A stretch of DNA of 64,000 nucleotides from Heterotrichella gracilis (lineage: Eukaryota > Sar > Xanthophyceae > Tribonematales > Xanthonemataceae): NCBI GenBank assembly GCA_032358255.1, contig JAULBX010021298.1, forward strand, positions 1 through 64,000, read 5' to 3'. Under the pieces are notes generated by a model. The model was not told the origin of the DNA. It saw nothing but the letters and a program-made list of their open reading frames with translations, and searched no databases. Positions 34,248-47,077 of this stretch are shown here, piece after piece (within the stretch, counting starts at the first letter, position 1; each line of letters opens with the position of its first letter). Made by a program: the position numbers and the translations under genes.

Positions 34248-35301
34248 ATGGCACTGGTAGCGCACCGGCCTGTTGAGCTGGCCAAGCCGCTGGGTAGCGA
34301 GGCGCTGGCAGCACTGCTGGCTGGCAATGGCACTGGCAGCGAGGAGGGCAGCGGAGACGACGACAGCGCGGTGCTTGCGCCCCATACCAAGGTGGTTGTG
34401 ATAGGCAACAACCGCACCAAGCAGACACTGGTGGGGGTGAAGGGGGTCATCAAGAAGGCGGTGGGGCTGGGGGGGTGGCACTGGCTGGTGAGTGAATTGC
34501 GCCGGCCTGTTGGCAGTACTGACGTGTCCAGCTTTTCAGAGTCACGCATTGTTCAGGGTATGCTGTCCAACCTCCATGCCCTTGTCCACCTGCAGATCTT
34601 GAGCACTGGCGAGGAGATCAGGCTGCAGCGGAATGCGCTGGCTGTACTAGAGCAGCCCACCGGGAATGAACGGGTATGTACAGCGCCAGACATTCGCTTC
34701 CTGCTGTGGTCCGGCTGGTTGCAGTTTCCGTGTGTGCTTCTTGCAGCAACGAGCAGCACACGGGTATGTACAAGATGGAACTGATCCTCCATTTCTGGTG
34801 CAGGACTTCTCTGACCACGATGATGACGCAGGCCACAAGTCCCAAGGTAAGTGCCAGCTGCCAGCTCAAAAGTTTTGCACAAGCCAGCAGGCAGGCATTG
34901 ACTGGTGGTACCTCCCATGGTGTGCAGATGGGAACAAGCCCCGCGCTAGGCGCCCGCAGAAACCCCAGCAGCCGGCACAAGGTAGGGCGGATGTTTGGGG
35001 GTTATAGTTGGCATGTGTTCCTGTGGCCCGGTGGTTCAGCCCTCATTTTCACTGTTGCTGCAGGTGCTGTGAGCCATGGCAACCGCGGTGTGGTCATCCC
35101 AGTGCGCAGACCTGCAATGAAGAGTGGCCCGGTGCAGACGGTAAGCACACGCCCTTCATGCACCTCCTTGCTGCGTGTTGGACTGGTGCTGACCCAGCGC
35201 TTGTTGTGGCTTGCAGTGTGTGAACCTGGGCAGGCTGGACACCACCAGCCTGCGCAAGTACCGCAAGTTCTTCAAACTGGTACGACGCGCCACACACATG
35301 T

Positions 35302-35375
<74 letters not shown>

Positions 35376-35686
35376 CGTTTGTCTGCTGTTTGCTGCTTCG
35401 ACCCCTGTGGTACCATGGTGCGCTCACCCACCCCCCCTCTGTGTCCCTGTGCAGCCTGAGCTCCAGCCTGTGCCCAGCAAGCAGGAGCTGGTCAAGACGG
35501 TGGCCAACCACTTTGTGGCACAGGTGGGGGGTGGGTCGGCTTCTGCTGTGGACTGTGGAGGGGGCACTGGCCAGGTGTTGACAGTACGTGTGCCCCATGC
35601 AGGTGGTTGATGAGCAGAAGGTGATTAGCGCGTTCATGCAGGCACTGAGGAGGCAGGGCAGTGCAGGGGGGCAGCTGCGTGCATGA
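34248..35686 (+). CDS. SAP30-like Sin3/histone-deacetylase complex subunit
   Basis: Probable nuclear corepressor component with a Sin3-binding domain. Eight exons, 34248-34487, 34596-34673, 34804-34846, 34928-34981, 35064-35140, 35217-35279, 35455-35523 and 35603-35686, join in phase to 235 residues. The N-terminal block (VVVIGNNRTKQTLVGVKGVI, KKAVGLGGWHWL, STGEEIRLQRNALAVLE, PTGNE) matches the region preceding the SAP30 domain in plant homologues. A short acidic stretch DFSDHDDD and basic residues (NKPRARRPQK) follow. The C-terminus carries the SAP30 Sin3-binding fold: NLGRLDTTSLRKYRKFFKL, PVPSKQELVKTVANHFVAQ, VVDEQKVISAFMQALRRQG. The start is the first ATG in an open frame preceded by a possible acceptor (CCTCAG), so a 5' exon cannot be excluded. 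The intron before exon 7 holds a 70-bp CA tract. Confidence 0.88.
35305..35374. repeat. (CA)35 microsatellite in a SAP30-like intron
   Basis: An uninterrupted 70-bp dinucleotide run starting about 25 bp after the exon 6 donor at 35279/35280. It is the longest pure microsatellite in the window and probably length-polymorphic. Confidence 0.97.
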
Positions 35687-36934
35687 TATGACCAGGAGCG
35701 CTGCAGACCACCATGCTGCAGCTCAATGTGCTACTCCGCCACCTGTACCAATAAAACCACATCTGAGCCAGTTGCGCATGACATGACCACTGCACAACTG
35801 ATGCATATCCTGTGCTCCACCAGCACTGTTGTACACTAACGGCTCACTGTGCTTCACATAGCCCACCTTGCGCTTTTGCAAACCCTTGAAACTGTTGACA
35901 AGCACGTCGGCAGCGTGCGTGACCCACCACCTGGCTACAAGGAGCAAGGTCCATAGCCTGCTGTCACTGCTAGTAGCCTGTGAACCCACCTGTTTCCTGT
36001 ATGTTACTACTTCCTTTTGTGCAAGTGACTCACTGAGCTGCACTGAACTGCTGCACTGAGTATTGCTGCCTGTATTTATTCCCCAGACCTTGCAGTTGCC
36101 CACCAGAAGAACGTTGTTGCCCAATTCTTTTCCAGAATTGCAAAAATCTATTAATGGTTAGCGCCTTGTCGGGCAAATCCAATTCCCTTGTTTCCATATT
36201 TCTTGTCAAATAATTGTATGCGCGATCTGTTATCAAGTTGTCCTTATTTTGTCTTGGTGGGTGACACTGTGTGCTTGTAAATGAGACAGACAATCTTGCA
36301 CCCTGCCCTAAACCCTACACCTTGGGTTTAGGCTTGTGTGCCTGCCTCAGACTGTGCCTGCTGTAGTCACTAGTGGCCCAGGGCTGAACCCTCACACCGG
36401 GGGTGGTTGCCCCGCGGGGCTAGGGAGCACAAATGCAATCCAGGCTCATACCCTGGGGCCCAGTGGCACTGCCACTGCCACGGCCAAGCTAGTGGCAGCC
36501 TGCGGAGCACTGCGAAGGTGGCAGCTGGTATGATGCCCGCACTAGATAGTGGCAAAATCAACTTACTATTCGGATCCTGAGCGTGACTTGTTTTTGAAAA
36601 AAGTTCAAAAATGAATGGGTTTTTTATTTACAGCCTGTTCCCGTTTCAGCTGTTTCTTCCTCCCCCTGACAAATACAAACACAGCTGTCGTGGCGCCAAT
36701 GCATTTGCATGCAATAAAAGAGCAGTTTCTTGCCGAGCATGGCAGCTGGGGGTTGTTGCTTAGGGTTACGTTGCCACCATGCAGTGTCTGTTCGGCCGCT
36801 CAGTGGTAGGCAGTGGACAGAACACTGTGTGGGAGCGGAGGTATGCTGTGCATGAGCGGGCACAACCCCAGAGCGTGCATGCTGCTATGAACGGTTTCAA
36901 AAAGATGTCTGGTGCTGCTGCAAGATAAGGAAGC
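35687..36934. other. Tandem spacer between SAP30-like and DNA2 genes
   Basis: About 1.25 kb. An AATAAA at 35750-35755, 64 bp after the SAP30-like stop, could be a poly(A) signal. A CCCTAAACCC-like patch with an inverted copy lies at about 36303-36331. No gene is supported. Confidence 0.45.
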
Positions 36935-39900
36935 ATGGGGAAGGTAAGATCGTTGACTGCTGGTCCTGTTTGCCATGCACATCGCGAGAGACTTGAACAA
37001 GGTGGTGGTGGTGCGTACGGAATGCTGTCACACGCACTCCACTCTCCTTTTCGAGAGGGGAACCCCTTCAATACCTAGGCCATTGTATATGCATGCTGCC
37101 ACTGAAGCCCTATGTACCGCTATGCTGTCAGATTCATAAGCACCGAAAGCAGGAACAGCCCTCCATCTGGCACTTTTGGCAGATGTTGGCTTCCAACGTA
37201 ACAAGAAACAGCAGAAAGCAAGAAACAACATAATTGCTGTGGTTTATGCTGTAATTCGAACTTTGTTTTGTGTTAGCAAGTGTTGGTTGCATATGCCATA
37301 TCCACAACCTTGCTGACAGTCTTGTACCATACCCGCCATACTCACTGGTTGCACCACGAACACACAGCTGTGCACAAACTAATATGGTCTTACCAGTGGG
37401 GTCCCAGGAGCCGCGGTGCACACAACCAACACACACCCCAACCCACCGCAACCCCACCCCCCTCACTCCTAACCCCACCTCAACCCCACCCCCACCACAC
37501 CCCACACCCTGACACCCACAACCACCCAACCCCACCACACCCCACACCCTCACACCCACAACCAGCAAACTCCCTATTCCTCACCCCCTGTATTGCGCAG
37601 AAGCCGCTTGCGCCCGCCAAGCATGAGCGCCTGGGCAACATCACGCGCTTCTTTGACCGCAAGCCACCCACCACAGGCACCACCAGCAGCAGCCAGGTGA
37701 GGGGCGGGGCGGGGGTGGGGGCCTGTCTCCCACCCATAGGGGCTGCTCCCAGAGGATTGACTGTACAGTGTGATGCAGTTGTTGCCTAGGGTTGTTGCTT
37801 AGGGTGTATCGGCACACGACGCCCCACCCCATGCGTTTGTCCTTTTTGCAGCCCTCTGCCCCAGCTGCTGCCGCACCCCTTGCACCAGCCCCTGCGCCAC
37901 CTGTCTCCACCCAGCCTGCTGTGGCCTTCCGGCCCCCCAGCAGGCCCCTCCATGGCCATGGCCACGTGGCGCCGCCCCCGCCTGCACCACCACCACCGCC
38001 GCCGCCTCGGCTTGAGCCCCAGACGTCCTTTGACAGCGTGCGTGAGCCAACGGCCCCTGCAATGATGCAGAGTCTGTATGGTGCATTCAGACACCTTCAC
38101 AACCAGTCTATTTGCCCACACTTATGGACCGCAACCGCAGGTTCATAGTGCTGGAAACCCTACAACCTAAACAAGGTCCCGTTTATGTTATATATCCCTG
38201 ACCCCCCTCCCCCCTGTCCGCGCAGTTCCTTATGAGCCAGGACGATGACGACAGCCTGCAGGTGGTGTGGAGGTCATCACCCACGCACCACCACCAACAC
38301 ACCGCCGCCCCCGCGCATGACGATGCCACTGACTCCCCCACCCTGCGCGCACTGAAGCAGCGCCTAGTGAGCGCAGCCGCCAGGCCCCAGGGTGGAGCCA
38401 CGCGTGCGGGTGCGTGGATCAGCTCAGCGCTGCAGCCGGCCGCGGGGGCGCCAGAGGGGGCACGCAGGTGGGTTCTAGGATATACGGGTCTAGTATTATT
38501 ATTATATATGTATATAATAATTTAATTTGTAGGAGCTAGGTTTTATGTGGTGTTTCCTCATGATCCTGTACATCATGGCTGCTGCGCCTGGTCCTGCCAG
38601 ATCATGGCTCATGCATGAAGTACGCATGACGCGTACTGGCTGGTGGTGGCGGACAGGAATGGGAGTAAACAAAAAGTAATAACCTTCAAACCCTCCATGG
38701 TGTGCAGGTTTCAGCGCCCCACTTCCCGCATGCTGGCCGCCTCTGAGTTGTCCAATGATGGCTCCCGCCTGTTTAGCGACGGCGCGACATGCGCCTCGGG
38801 TGCTCGCGCATCACCCGCAAGCGACGACTACGGCGCAACGCCGTCGTTCACAGGGCCACGCACCGCCCGGAGGGGTGGTGGCAGTGCCAAGCGTGTGTCC
38901 TTTGCCCTGCCGCGTGGCGCTTCCCCGCCCTCATCAGTCAGCCGCAAGGGGGGGGGGCACAAGCGGCCGCTGGGCGCATTCGGAGGGCCGAAGAAGGTGG
39001 GGCTGTGCATGGCTGCATTGCTGCAGGGTGTCATGTGCATGTAAGGGGGGGAAGGATTGGTGCATTCAAGCTCTTGCCGCGCGTATTGGCTTGTTCATCC
39101 ATGGCTTTATGAATGGTTTCATTGTTAAGCCAGCTTGACAGGGAAACAGCCAGTTCACAACCCTGTTCGGTTGACCAAATTCACTACTGCCTTTCTTCAC
39201 TACTGCCTTTGTCTGCTGGCTTGATGTTCACCCACACCCAACTATGCTGAACCACCCTCTCTCCCCCTGGGTTGCAGTCCGGCGGCAGCGGCCGCAGTGC
39301 GCTTGGCGTGAAGAAGCGGCGCATGCTGCTTGAGCTGCTTGACCAGGTGGAGTCGCTGGTGGCAGGGGAGGGGGGCCAGGGGCAGGGGGAGGAGGACAGG
39401 GCAGGTGAGGACAGAAGGACACGCACATGATGTAGTGTTTCGTTTTTTAAAGAAAGTAAGTGGGTTACCTTGATGGCTAGAGCCTGCTAGAGCTTAAATT
39501 ACAATAAATTGGTAACAATTGTGCATCGAACTTTTTTTGGCCGTTTTATCCTTACATCAAATTCAGACTAACTGGTTCTCTTTAAGCACATTTTCTTGAA
39601 AAAGTCCTCAAAGGAAACAAACAGATCTACAGGCAGGGTGTGTGTGGTGTGGGTACACGAGCCCACCGGCCTGCGACTGGTCTGTGTGCATGCTGCGCAG
39701 GCCCAGAGCATGACAAGGAGAATGTGCCCCTCAACGCAAGCGGGCACAAGGCCAGCCTGGAACAGCATGGCAGCCACCTGCAGCCCCTGCACGCGGCTCA
39801 CCCAGCAGACCCACCAGCGACTGAGGTGGTGGAGCAGGCAGTGGAGGGGCCATCGCCTGAGGTGGTTGGCCATGCGCTGGTGCTGGTGTGCAGTCAGCAG

Positions 39901-42900
39901 CATGCGCCTGAGCAGCCAGGGTGCGATGCATCCCCTGCCGCCCCCACCAGTCTGAGCCAGGGTGCGGCGCATGGGGGGCCAGAGGCGGCGCAGGAGCACC
40001 CTCCCACCGTTTCGACCACACAGCCCATGTCTCAAGGCGACCAGTCTCATGCGGCAGCGGCGGCCAAACACCGGGATCAGCCGCAGGCCTTGGGCATCCA
40101 TGGTGGTGAGCCACCCTCCCTGGGGTCCCTCGATGCCACGCAACCCCCTGGCGATGTGCCCATGCCCCCTGCCCCTGCCCCCCCTGCCGACGACGATGAC
40201 GACTTTTCCGGCATTGACTGGGACCTCATTGACCAGCTTGAGATCAAGGCGGTGGCTGCAAGGGAGGCAAGGCTCAAGGCGCAGGCGCAGGCGGAGGCGC
40301 AGGCTGATGGTCAGCGTGAGGGTCTGATGCCTGCGGGGCCAGTGGGAGAGGGGGAAACAGTGCAGGTGGGGATGGCAGGGTGGGTGGGTGGGTGGGCGCT
40401 GCGCGGTGAGGATGGTGCGGGAACAGTAAGGGTAATTGGTTCGGCCCCAAACTTCAGAACTTTGAGATGCCTTGTGCTGCATCTGATGCCATGCTGGGCG
40501 TGCATCTGCGGTGGGGCGCTCGTTGCCATGCGGTGGACCTTGTGCTCAACAAAGTGCTGTGTTTGCAGGCGAGCCTGGTTCCTGCCCCTGCCCCTGTGGC
40601 CGTTCCTCGCCTGGTAGGTGACCGCCAGTGGGTGCACTACGTGGTGCAGCGGGTGCAGGCTGACGGGGAGGAGAAGCAGCTGGAGCTGGTGTCGCCATAC
40701 ACGGTGAGTACATGGAATAAGACTGAAATAAAACCCTAAACATGAAAACCTAATAAGTACGTAAAAAATAAAGAAAATGACCTTTTATAAAATCAAGTAT
40801 GTTTCACCAGTGAAGCGGTGCAGAGCAAATATGCTACAATCTTGCTCGCTTTATGAAGCTGCGTGTGAGCCTTGCATGCGTATCCTCCTCCTCCCCCGGC
40901 GCCCACCCCTCACCCCCTTGCAGGGCACGCGCGTGACTGCCCACCTGACCCACGGCTGGTATGACACCCCCGCTGCGGTGGGCGATGCAGTCAACCTGGT
41001 GGCGCCGCTGGTGGGGGATGCCGCGGGTGCGCAGCATGCTGTGCTTGACTCACGCCAGGGCCTGCTGGTGCTGCACCCAGACACACTGCTGTCAGGTAGG
41101 GGGGGACAAAGGGAAGGGGGGAATTTGGGGGGGAGAGAGAGCTGGATGGGGTGGGCGCAGGCACATCCATGGGGATTACTCTATTGTTGATTGCACCCTG
41201 GGTTGCCCCGCTGGGCGTGATCATGCAGTAGATGCAGGGCGTGCTTTGCTCCCTGCCATGTGTAGGCTGCATGTGGTACTGCACAGACTGGACTTGTCAT
41301 ACTGTGGTCCACCCTCTCCATGCCACCCACTGGCCCTGCACCCACCTACCCGCACCCCCGCGCTGCCTCCCCCCAGGCACTCGCATCGCCGGCAGCTACG
41401 GGTGTGTGCGCCAGGCAGTGCTTGAGGAGGTGGTGGGGGGCGGCGACTCCAATGACAAGGCTGTGCTTGGCACCCTGGTGCACGAGCTGCTGCAGACGTG
41501 CCTGATGGAGGGGGTGAGCGGGGCGCAGGCGCTGGAGGAGCGGTGCCAGGCGCTGGTCAGGGCGGCGGCGCCAGACCTGCTGCAGGTGGGGGGGTGGGGG
41601 AGCACAGCTGGCTTGCTGTTTGTGGAAATCTGGCGAAATTGCTGATATTAGTTGGACACAAGTGAGCAATTTGTATACTGGGAACATATGTATAGTGTTG
41701 TATAGAGTTGTATATGTATAGTGGGTTGGGGACTTCTGCATTTAGAATAATGCCATTGAACAAGAAAATCTTAGGAGTAACGCGCAAAATTTGAAGTACT
41801 ATTATCCCCCTGTACAGGTTGGTCTGAGCGAGGCGCAGGCGATGGCCCGATTGAGGGAAGCTGCGCCCGAGGTGGTGGCATGGCGGCGAGATTACGCGGG
41901 GAACTTGCCTGGAGTTGGTGACAGCGCAGTGGTTGACATGGGGTGGGAGGCAGCGGGGGAGCTGGGGGGGCAGTGGAGGACCATGCATGTGGAGGTGAGG
42001 CAACACAAATAATGAGTGGGGTGCATTTGCCCGCGCTGGCCACCTGCAGTCTTGGGCTACCACAACACATGCGTGTGTATCGCTGCACTGTGTAGCAAAT
42101 GTTTCAACAGCTAAATTCATGTGTTCTTGGCCTCTCAAAATATTGAATGACATGGAACTACTGCAGTGTTGAAAAGAATCTAAAGGTAATTATGTCAAGC
42201 ATTGAAACAGTTTCCGTCATGGTCTGTAATACAAAACAGCCTTTATCAAATATTAAAACAATTTGCAGGAGATCATCGACGTTGAGGACGCCATCTGGGC
42301 CCCCAAGTACGGCCTCAAGGGCCAGCTGGATGCAACCATGCGCATAGCGCTGCACCCACATGGCCAGCGGGGAGGGCGGCATGCGGGGGGCGCAGTGCGT
42401 CGGTGCCTGGCTCCGCTGGAGCTGAAGACCGGCAAGCCACACCACTCACACAAGGCACAGGTGGGGAGATGGTGGGAAGGAGACAATGCCTTGCAACTGC
42501 TGCAGTGTATGCCTGGCATGCGTCGCACTAGCTCACCAGGGTAGCCATGGTGCCCTTGGTCCATCAGCCCACCAGCCTCTCCACCAAGGGTGCCTGGTGA
42601 CGCCCGTGGCCTAAGCTACATGCATTTTTGTGAATGTGTAATAATGAAGGTCATTATCGTTCCACCCAGATAAATTGTTGCTTACGCTAGTGCTCGCATT
42701 GCGAGTCTTGCTTTCATATGCCCGCATGCTTTACCCCCCTCCCTCCCCCCCCAGGTTGAGCTGTACTTCCTGCTGCTAGAGGAGCGCTACCGCCAGGCCG
42801 TGGACACAGGCGTGCTGTGGTACACACAGGCGCAGGGGCCAATCATGGTGCGCAGACAGCACGCCGAGGTGGCGGGGCTCATGCAGCAGCGCAACACGCT

Positions 42901-45900
42901 GGCCGCACACCTCGCGGGTGTGGGCACGGGTGCGCCGCTGCCGCCTGTCATCCGTGAGGAGCGCCAGTGCAGCCGGTGCTTCCAGCTCACAAACTGCGCG
43001 CTGGCGCACAAGGTGGGGGGTGCGGGGGGTGGGACACCAGCTCAAGCAGAGATGGCACTTGCTATTTAAAAGACATTTGGAGGGAAAATGGTTTGAAGTG
43101 CATAAATGGTGTACTGCAAACATTGTTAAATGGGAAGAATAAAAAAAAGGCCCTACACTGGAATTAAAAGCCTATCAGTTGTACCAAATGTAAAGTTTTT
43201 ATTTCTTTGCCTAGTATAAAGTGACGCATTCATTTTTTCCATGCCAAAAAACGACAACCCATGGTCGGGCTTGTCTTGGTTGTTTCGTTACACCTGGTAA
43301 ACATGCGTATGCCACAAGCGCTGCCGGTCTGCCTGCCTCGCATACCCCTGCCGTACGCCACCCCAGCCTAGCCCACCACATGCCATGCCACCCAATGCTC
43401 ACCAGTCCACTGTGCCCCACCCCCTCAGGCCCTTGAGGAGGGCACCCCCGAGAGTGCGGGCATGGGCCCCGCCTTTGATGCCACATGCGCAGCGCTGGCC
43501 CCTGCTGGCCGCCCCGCATGGCTGCGCACATGGCTGCGACTGGTGGATGTGGAGGAGGCGCCAGGCAGGGGGAGGAAGGCAGACGCATGGGCAGTCACAG
43601 GTGGGGCAGGGGGATATTGGAGTGGATTGTGTGTGGCGCATGTCGCTTGGCTTACTAATCATATGCCGAGGTGTCACTTTCTTACCGCACAAATGTTCCC
43701 GAAATGTTGTAAGGGCCTTCACATTGGTGGTGTGGCACAAGTAGGCGACCCCCCTGCATTCCCTTCTCACCCCATCAGCCCTGTATATGCGTTAATCCGC
43801 CCCCTGGTGCCCCCCAGGTCCCGAGCGTGAGCGTCGTGGCGGCTGTGTGGCACACCTGGCGCTGGTGGAGGGGCCGGTGCTTGCAGGGGAGGGGGGGCAG
43901 GGGGGTGGCGAGGGGGAGCAGGGCCCATACCTGTACAGCTTTGCGCGCGGGCCGGGCGCCCCCTCTTCGTGCAAGCCCCTGTCCGAGCTAGGGTTCAGCG
44001 AGGGCGACTCCGCACTGCTGGGGGTGGAGGGTGAGCACGTGAATGTGGCTCGGGCGCAGGTTGCCTCCCTCAGCGCCATCCGCATCACCCTGGCCCTGGC
44101 CAAACCAATCAGGCAGGCAGCCATGCCACAGGTGAGGAGCGGTGGAAAATGAAACGGTTGGTGGTTTGGTTTGTGATGGAGGTTGGGCGGGGGTTACAGG
44201 GCTGGTGCAAGCTGTGTGTGGTAGCAGCAGGGTGCTAGTGCTGTGCGACATGTACGGTACATTCCCTACGCATTTCATGTCCTGTGCAAATACGTGGTAT
44301 GTACAACTGCTGTAGTCCTTATGTGCTGTAATTGTTTTTGTAACTTTTGTCTTTTGGACACTATACCCGTGTTACACTACCTCTACCCTCACCCCCTATC
44401 CACACCCCCCAGGCTGGCAGCGCCTGGCGCCTGGACAGCGACGAGGTAGGGTCCACCTGGACGCGTGCGCGCGCATCGCTCATGGCGCTGTTTGCACCAC
44501 AAGGGCCGCCGCACCTGGAGCGCCTGAGGCAGGTGGTGGTGGATGGGGCTGCGCCGGGGGAGGTGGGGGGTCCCGCGGAGGACGTGGACCTGGAGGGGTG
44601 TGCGCGGCTGAATGAGGACCAGCGGCAGGCGGTGCACAGGTGGGTGGAGGGGGGGGCAGGGGCTGATTTAATCGATGGCGTGGTTTGGCATGTGCATGAG
44701 GGGGGTGCCTTCCCACGTATGGTTGCACAGGGCGCAGACACCCAGGGTCCTGAAGTGGGGTGCGCACAAGTTCACCTAATGTGTATGCAGTTTCGTAAAT
44801 ATGCATTTATGTTTTGAACATGTTCCGGTGTGTGCAAGTCAAATAAGGGGCATGTATATCACAAATTGTGGCTTTCAGATACATTACCCAGCTGACCAGC
44901 AGTCCTATAGATAAATGCTGAGTTACAAATTAAGTGCCAAAAGCAGCTTCTGTATATGTTACAAAATGTAGTATACACCATCCCCTGTGCTCGCTGCACC
45001 TCCTGCACCCTGCTACTGGCACCCTGCAACCTGCCCCTGCCCCTGTCCCCAGGGTTGTGCACTGCCCCGACTGCGTGCTGCTGCTGGGCATGCCTGGCAC
45101 CGGCAAGAGCAGCACCGTGGCGGCAGCTGTGGCTGCGCTGGTGGCACGGGGCCAGCGCGTGCTGCTATCCGCATACACAAACGCTGGTCTCGACTGCCTG
45201 CTGCTCAAGCTGAAGGAGCAGGGCACGCGATTCCTGCGCCTGGGCAGGAGGGACAGCGTGGCGCCTGGGGTGCAGGTGCGATAGGGAGAAGATATGGACA
45301 TGGCCTTGAGGCATGTGCCTTACAGCAGGGTTGCTAAAATTGAGCAATGAGCTAAAATTCTCACATGCTTCTCACCCCTTCTGCAGGAGCACATGCCTGG
45401 CGGTGCACTGTACCCCGACACATCTCTGGATGCGCTGGCGGGCATGGTGGACCGGGCAATGGTGGTGCGCAAGGGGGGGAGGGGCAGGGGGAGGTGCATG
45501 TACTTGGCCCACCCTCACGGCATGCACACCCACCTGATACCACATGTGGTCTTTGAAATGTGGAGGGCTTGCATGCACTTTCCGTCGAACGTTTGACAGC
45601 TAGGCCCAATGCAACGGTTCTGCCTAGCTGTCATAACCAGTGTGTGCTGGCCAATAGTCTGGTGCCAATGCCCTCCGGTTCCTGCAGCACATCCCCATCC
45701 CCATCCGCATGGCCACCATCCTGCTCCACCCACCCGCCCACCCACCGCTCCCCCCCCTCCCAGGTTGGCACCACCTGCCTGGGCGCATCCCACCCGCTCC
45801 TGCGCCGGCGCATGTTTGACGTGGCGCTGGTGGACGAGGCGGGGCAGGTCACGCTGCCGCACTGCCTGGCGCCACTGCTGGCCGCTCGCAGGTGGGTTAT

Positions 45901-47077
45901 AATATGCCTAATGCTGGCTGATGGGTGGCCTGCCAGCAAATATTTTTTGCCACTTCACCCCCTCTGCTGTTTCCTTCTTTTGGTAATTTTAAAAGGGCCA
46001 ACCATATATAATCAATAGGGGTACCGTATCTGTGGTTGGCGATAATGGTATGTGTAAGCTAGTTTATCTTATTGCTGAAATGCATGTAGCTAACTTATTG
46101 TTTATTTATGCTTAACTTATCAGTAATTATTATTGATAAGCAATAGCAACATGGCCAGCAGACCATTTGAGATTGGTTGGCTATTATAATGTTTACATGT
46201 ACGCTTTTGCATATCTAATCGTTGCGAAGTTACATGTGTACTTTTTCTCAGGTGGGTGCTGGTTGGCGACCCGCACCAGCTTCCGCCACTTGTCACCAGC
46301 CCAGCTGCGCGTGAGGGGGGGCTGGCCATCAGCCTCATGCAGCAGGTGGCGGAGAGGCACCCGGGGGCGGTGGCGCCGCTGTGCCGCCAGTACCGCATGG
46401 CGCAGCCCATCGCTGACCTGGCAAATGCGCTGGTGTACAGGGGGAGGCTGGTGGCGGGCAGCGACGCGGTGGCTGGGCGCAGGCTGCATCTCAGCGGGCA
46501 GGGGCTGGACCAGCTGCCTGGCTGGGTGGCTGCGGTGCTTGACCCCGCACGTGTGGTGGTGTTCCTGGACACAGGGGAGGAGGCGGGCGGTGAGGAGGAA
46601 GGGGAGGGGGCAGGCGCGGTGGTGTGTCGCGGCAGGGGGGGGGGTGGCGGGTCCAGGCGCACTGCGGCAGCGGTGGTGGCGCTGGTGCAGGCGCTGTGTG
46701 GACAGGGTGTGGCGCAGGCGGAGGTTGGTGTGGTGGCGCCGCTGCGGTCCATGGTGGGTCACGTGGGGCGGCTGACGCAGGGGGCGGGTGTGGGCGATGT
46801 TGAGGTGGCGACCATCGACCGGTACCAGGGGCGGGACAAGGAGGTGGTGGTGTTGGCGCTGGGGACGGGGGGTGGGGTGGGTGCTGAGCGGCTGCTGGGG
46901 GATGTGCGGCGCGTGAACGTGGCCATCACGCGCGCCAAGTCCAAGCTGGTGCTGGTTGGGTGCGGTGCGCGGCTGCGTGGCCTGCCCCTCATGGCGCAGC
47001 TGCTGGACCTGGTAGAGGGGCAGGGGGGGAGGATGGAGCTGCCGCAAGGGGAGGTCGGGGGGGTCGGGCCAGAATGA
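36935..47077 (+). CDS. DNA2: DNA2 replication helicase/nuclease
   Basis: ATP-dependent helicase and endonuclease for Okazaki flap processing and end resection. Twenty exons join in phase to about 1573 residues: 36935-36943 (tentative), 37601-37696, 37852-38037, 38226-38467, 38708-38996, 39278-39404, 39701-40365, 40569-40703, 40924-41095, 41377-41585, 41818-41994, 42269-42460, 42755-43012, 43429-43600, 43818-44131, 44413-44639, 45053-45275, 45387-45461, 45764-45891, 46252-47077. A PIP-box-like NITRFFDRK lies near the N-terminus, then a long disordered region. The RecB-type nuclease has GTLVHELLQ, GLKGQLDATM, LELKTGK and QVELYFLLLEERY. Four likely Fe-S cysteines are GSYGC and the CX2CX5C of CSRCFQLTNC. 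Helicase motifs: GMPGTGKSS (Walker A), VDEAGQ, LVGDPHQLPPLV, CRQYRM, DRYQGRDKEVVVL, VNVAITRAKSKL. It is longer than animal DNA2 (about 1060) because of the N-terminus and Gly/Val-rich inserts. Exon 1 (Met-Gly-Lys) rests only on Kozak context, donor and phase. Confidence 0.95.
37491..37570. repeat. 40-bp tandem duplication before DNA2 exon 2
   Basis: Two adjacent 40-bp copies (37491-37530 and 37531-37570), each starting CCCACCACACCCCACACCCT, differ at three positions. They extend a C/A-rich tract in intron 1, ending 30 bp before the exon 2 acceptor. Confidence 0.92.

Noticed and set aside
35094-35637. Long frames of alternating Cys-Val or Thr-His
   Set aside because: They are translations of the (CA)n microsatellite in a SAP30-like intron.
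36303-36331. CCCTAAACCC with an inverted GGGTTTAGG copy, possible telomere fusion scar
   Set aside because: Only one or so units per side; too short to separate from chance.
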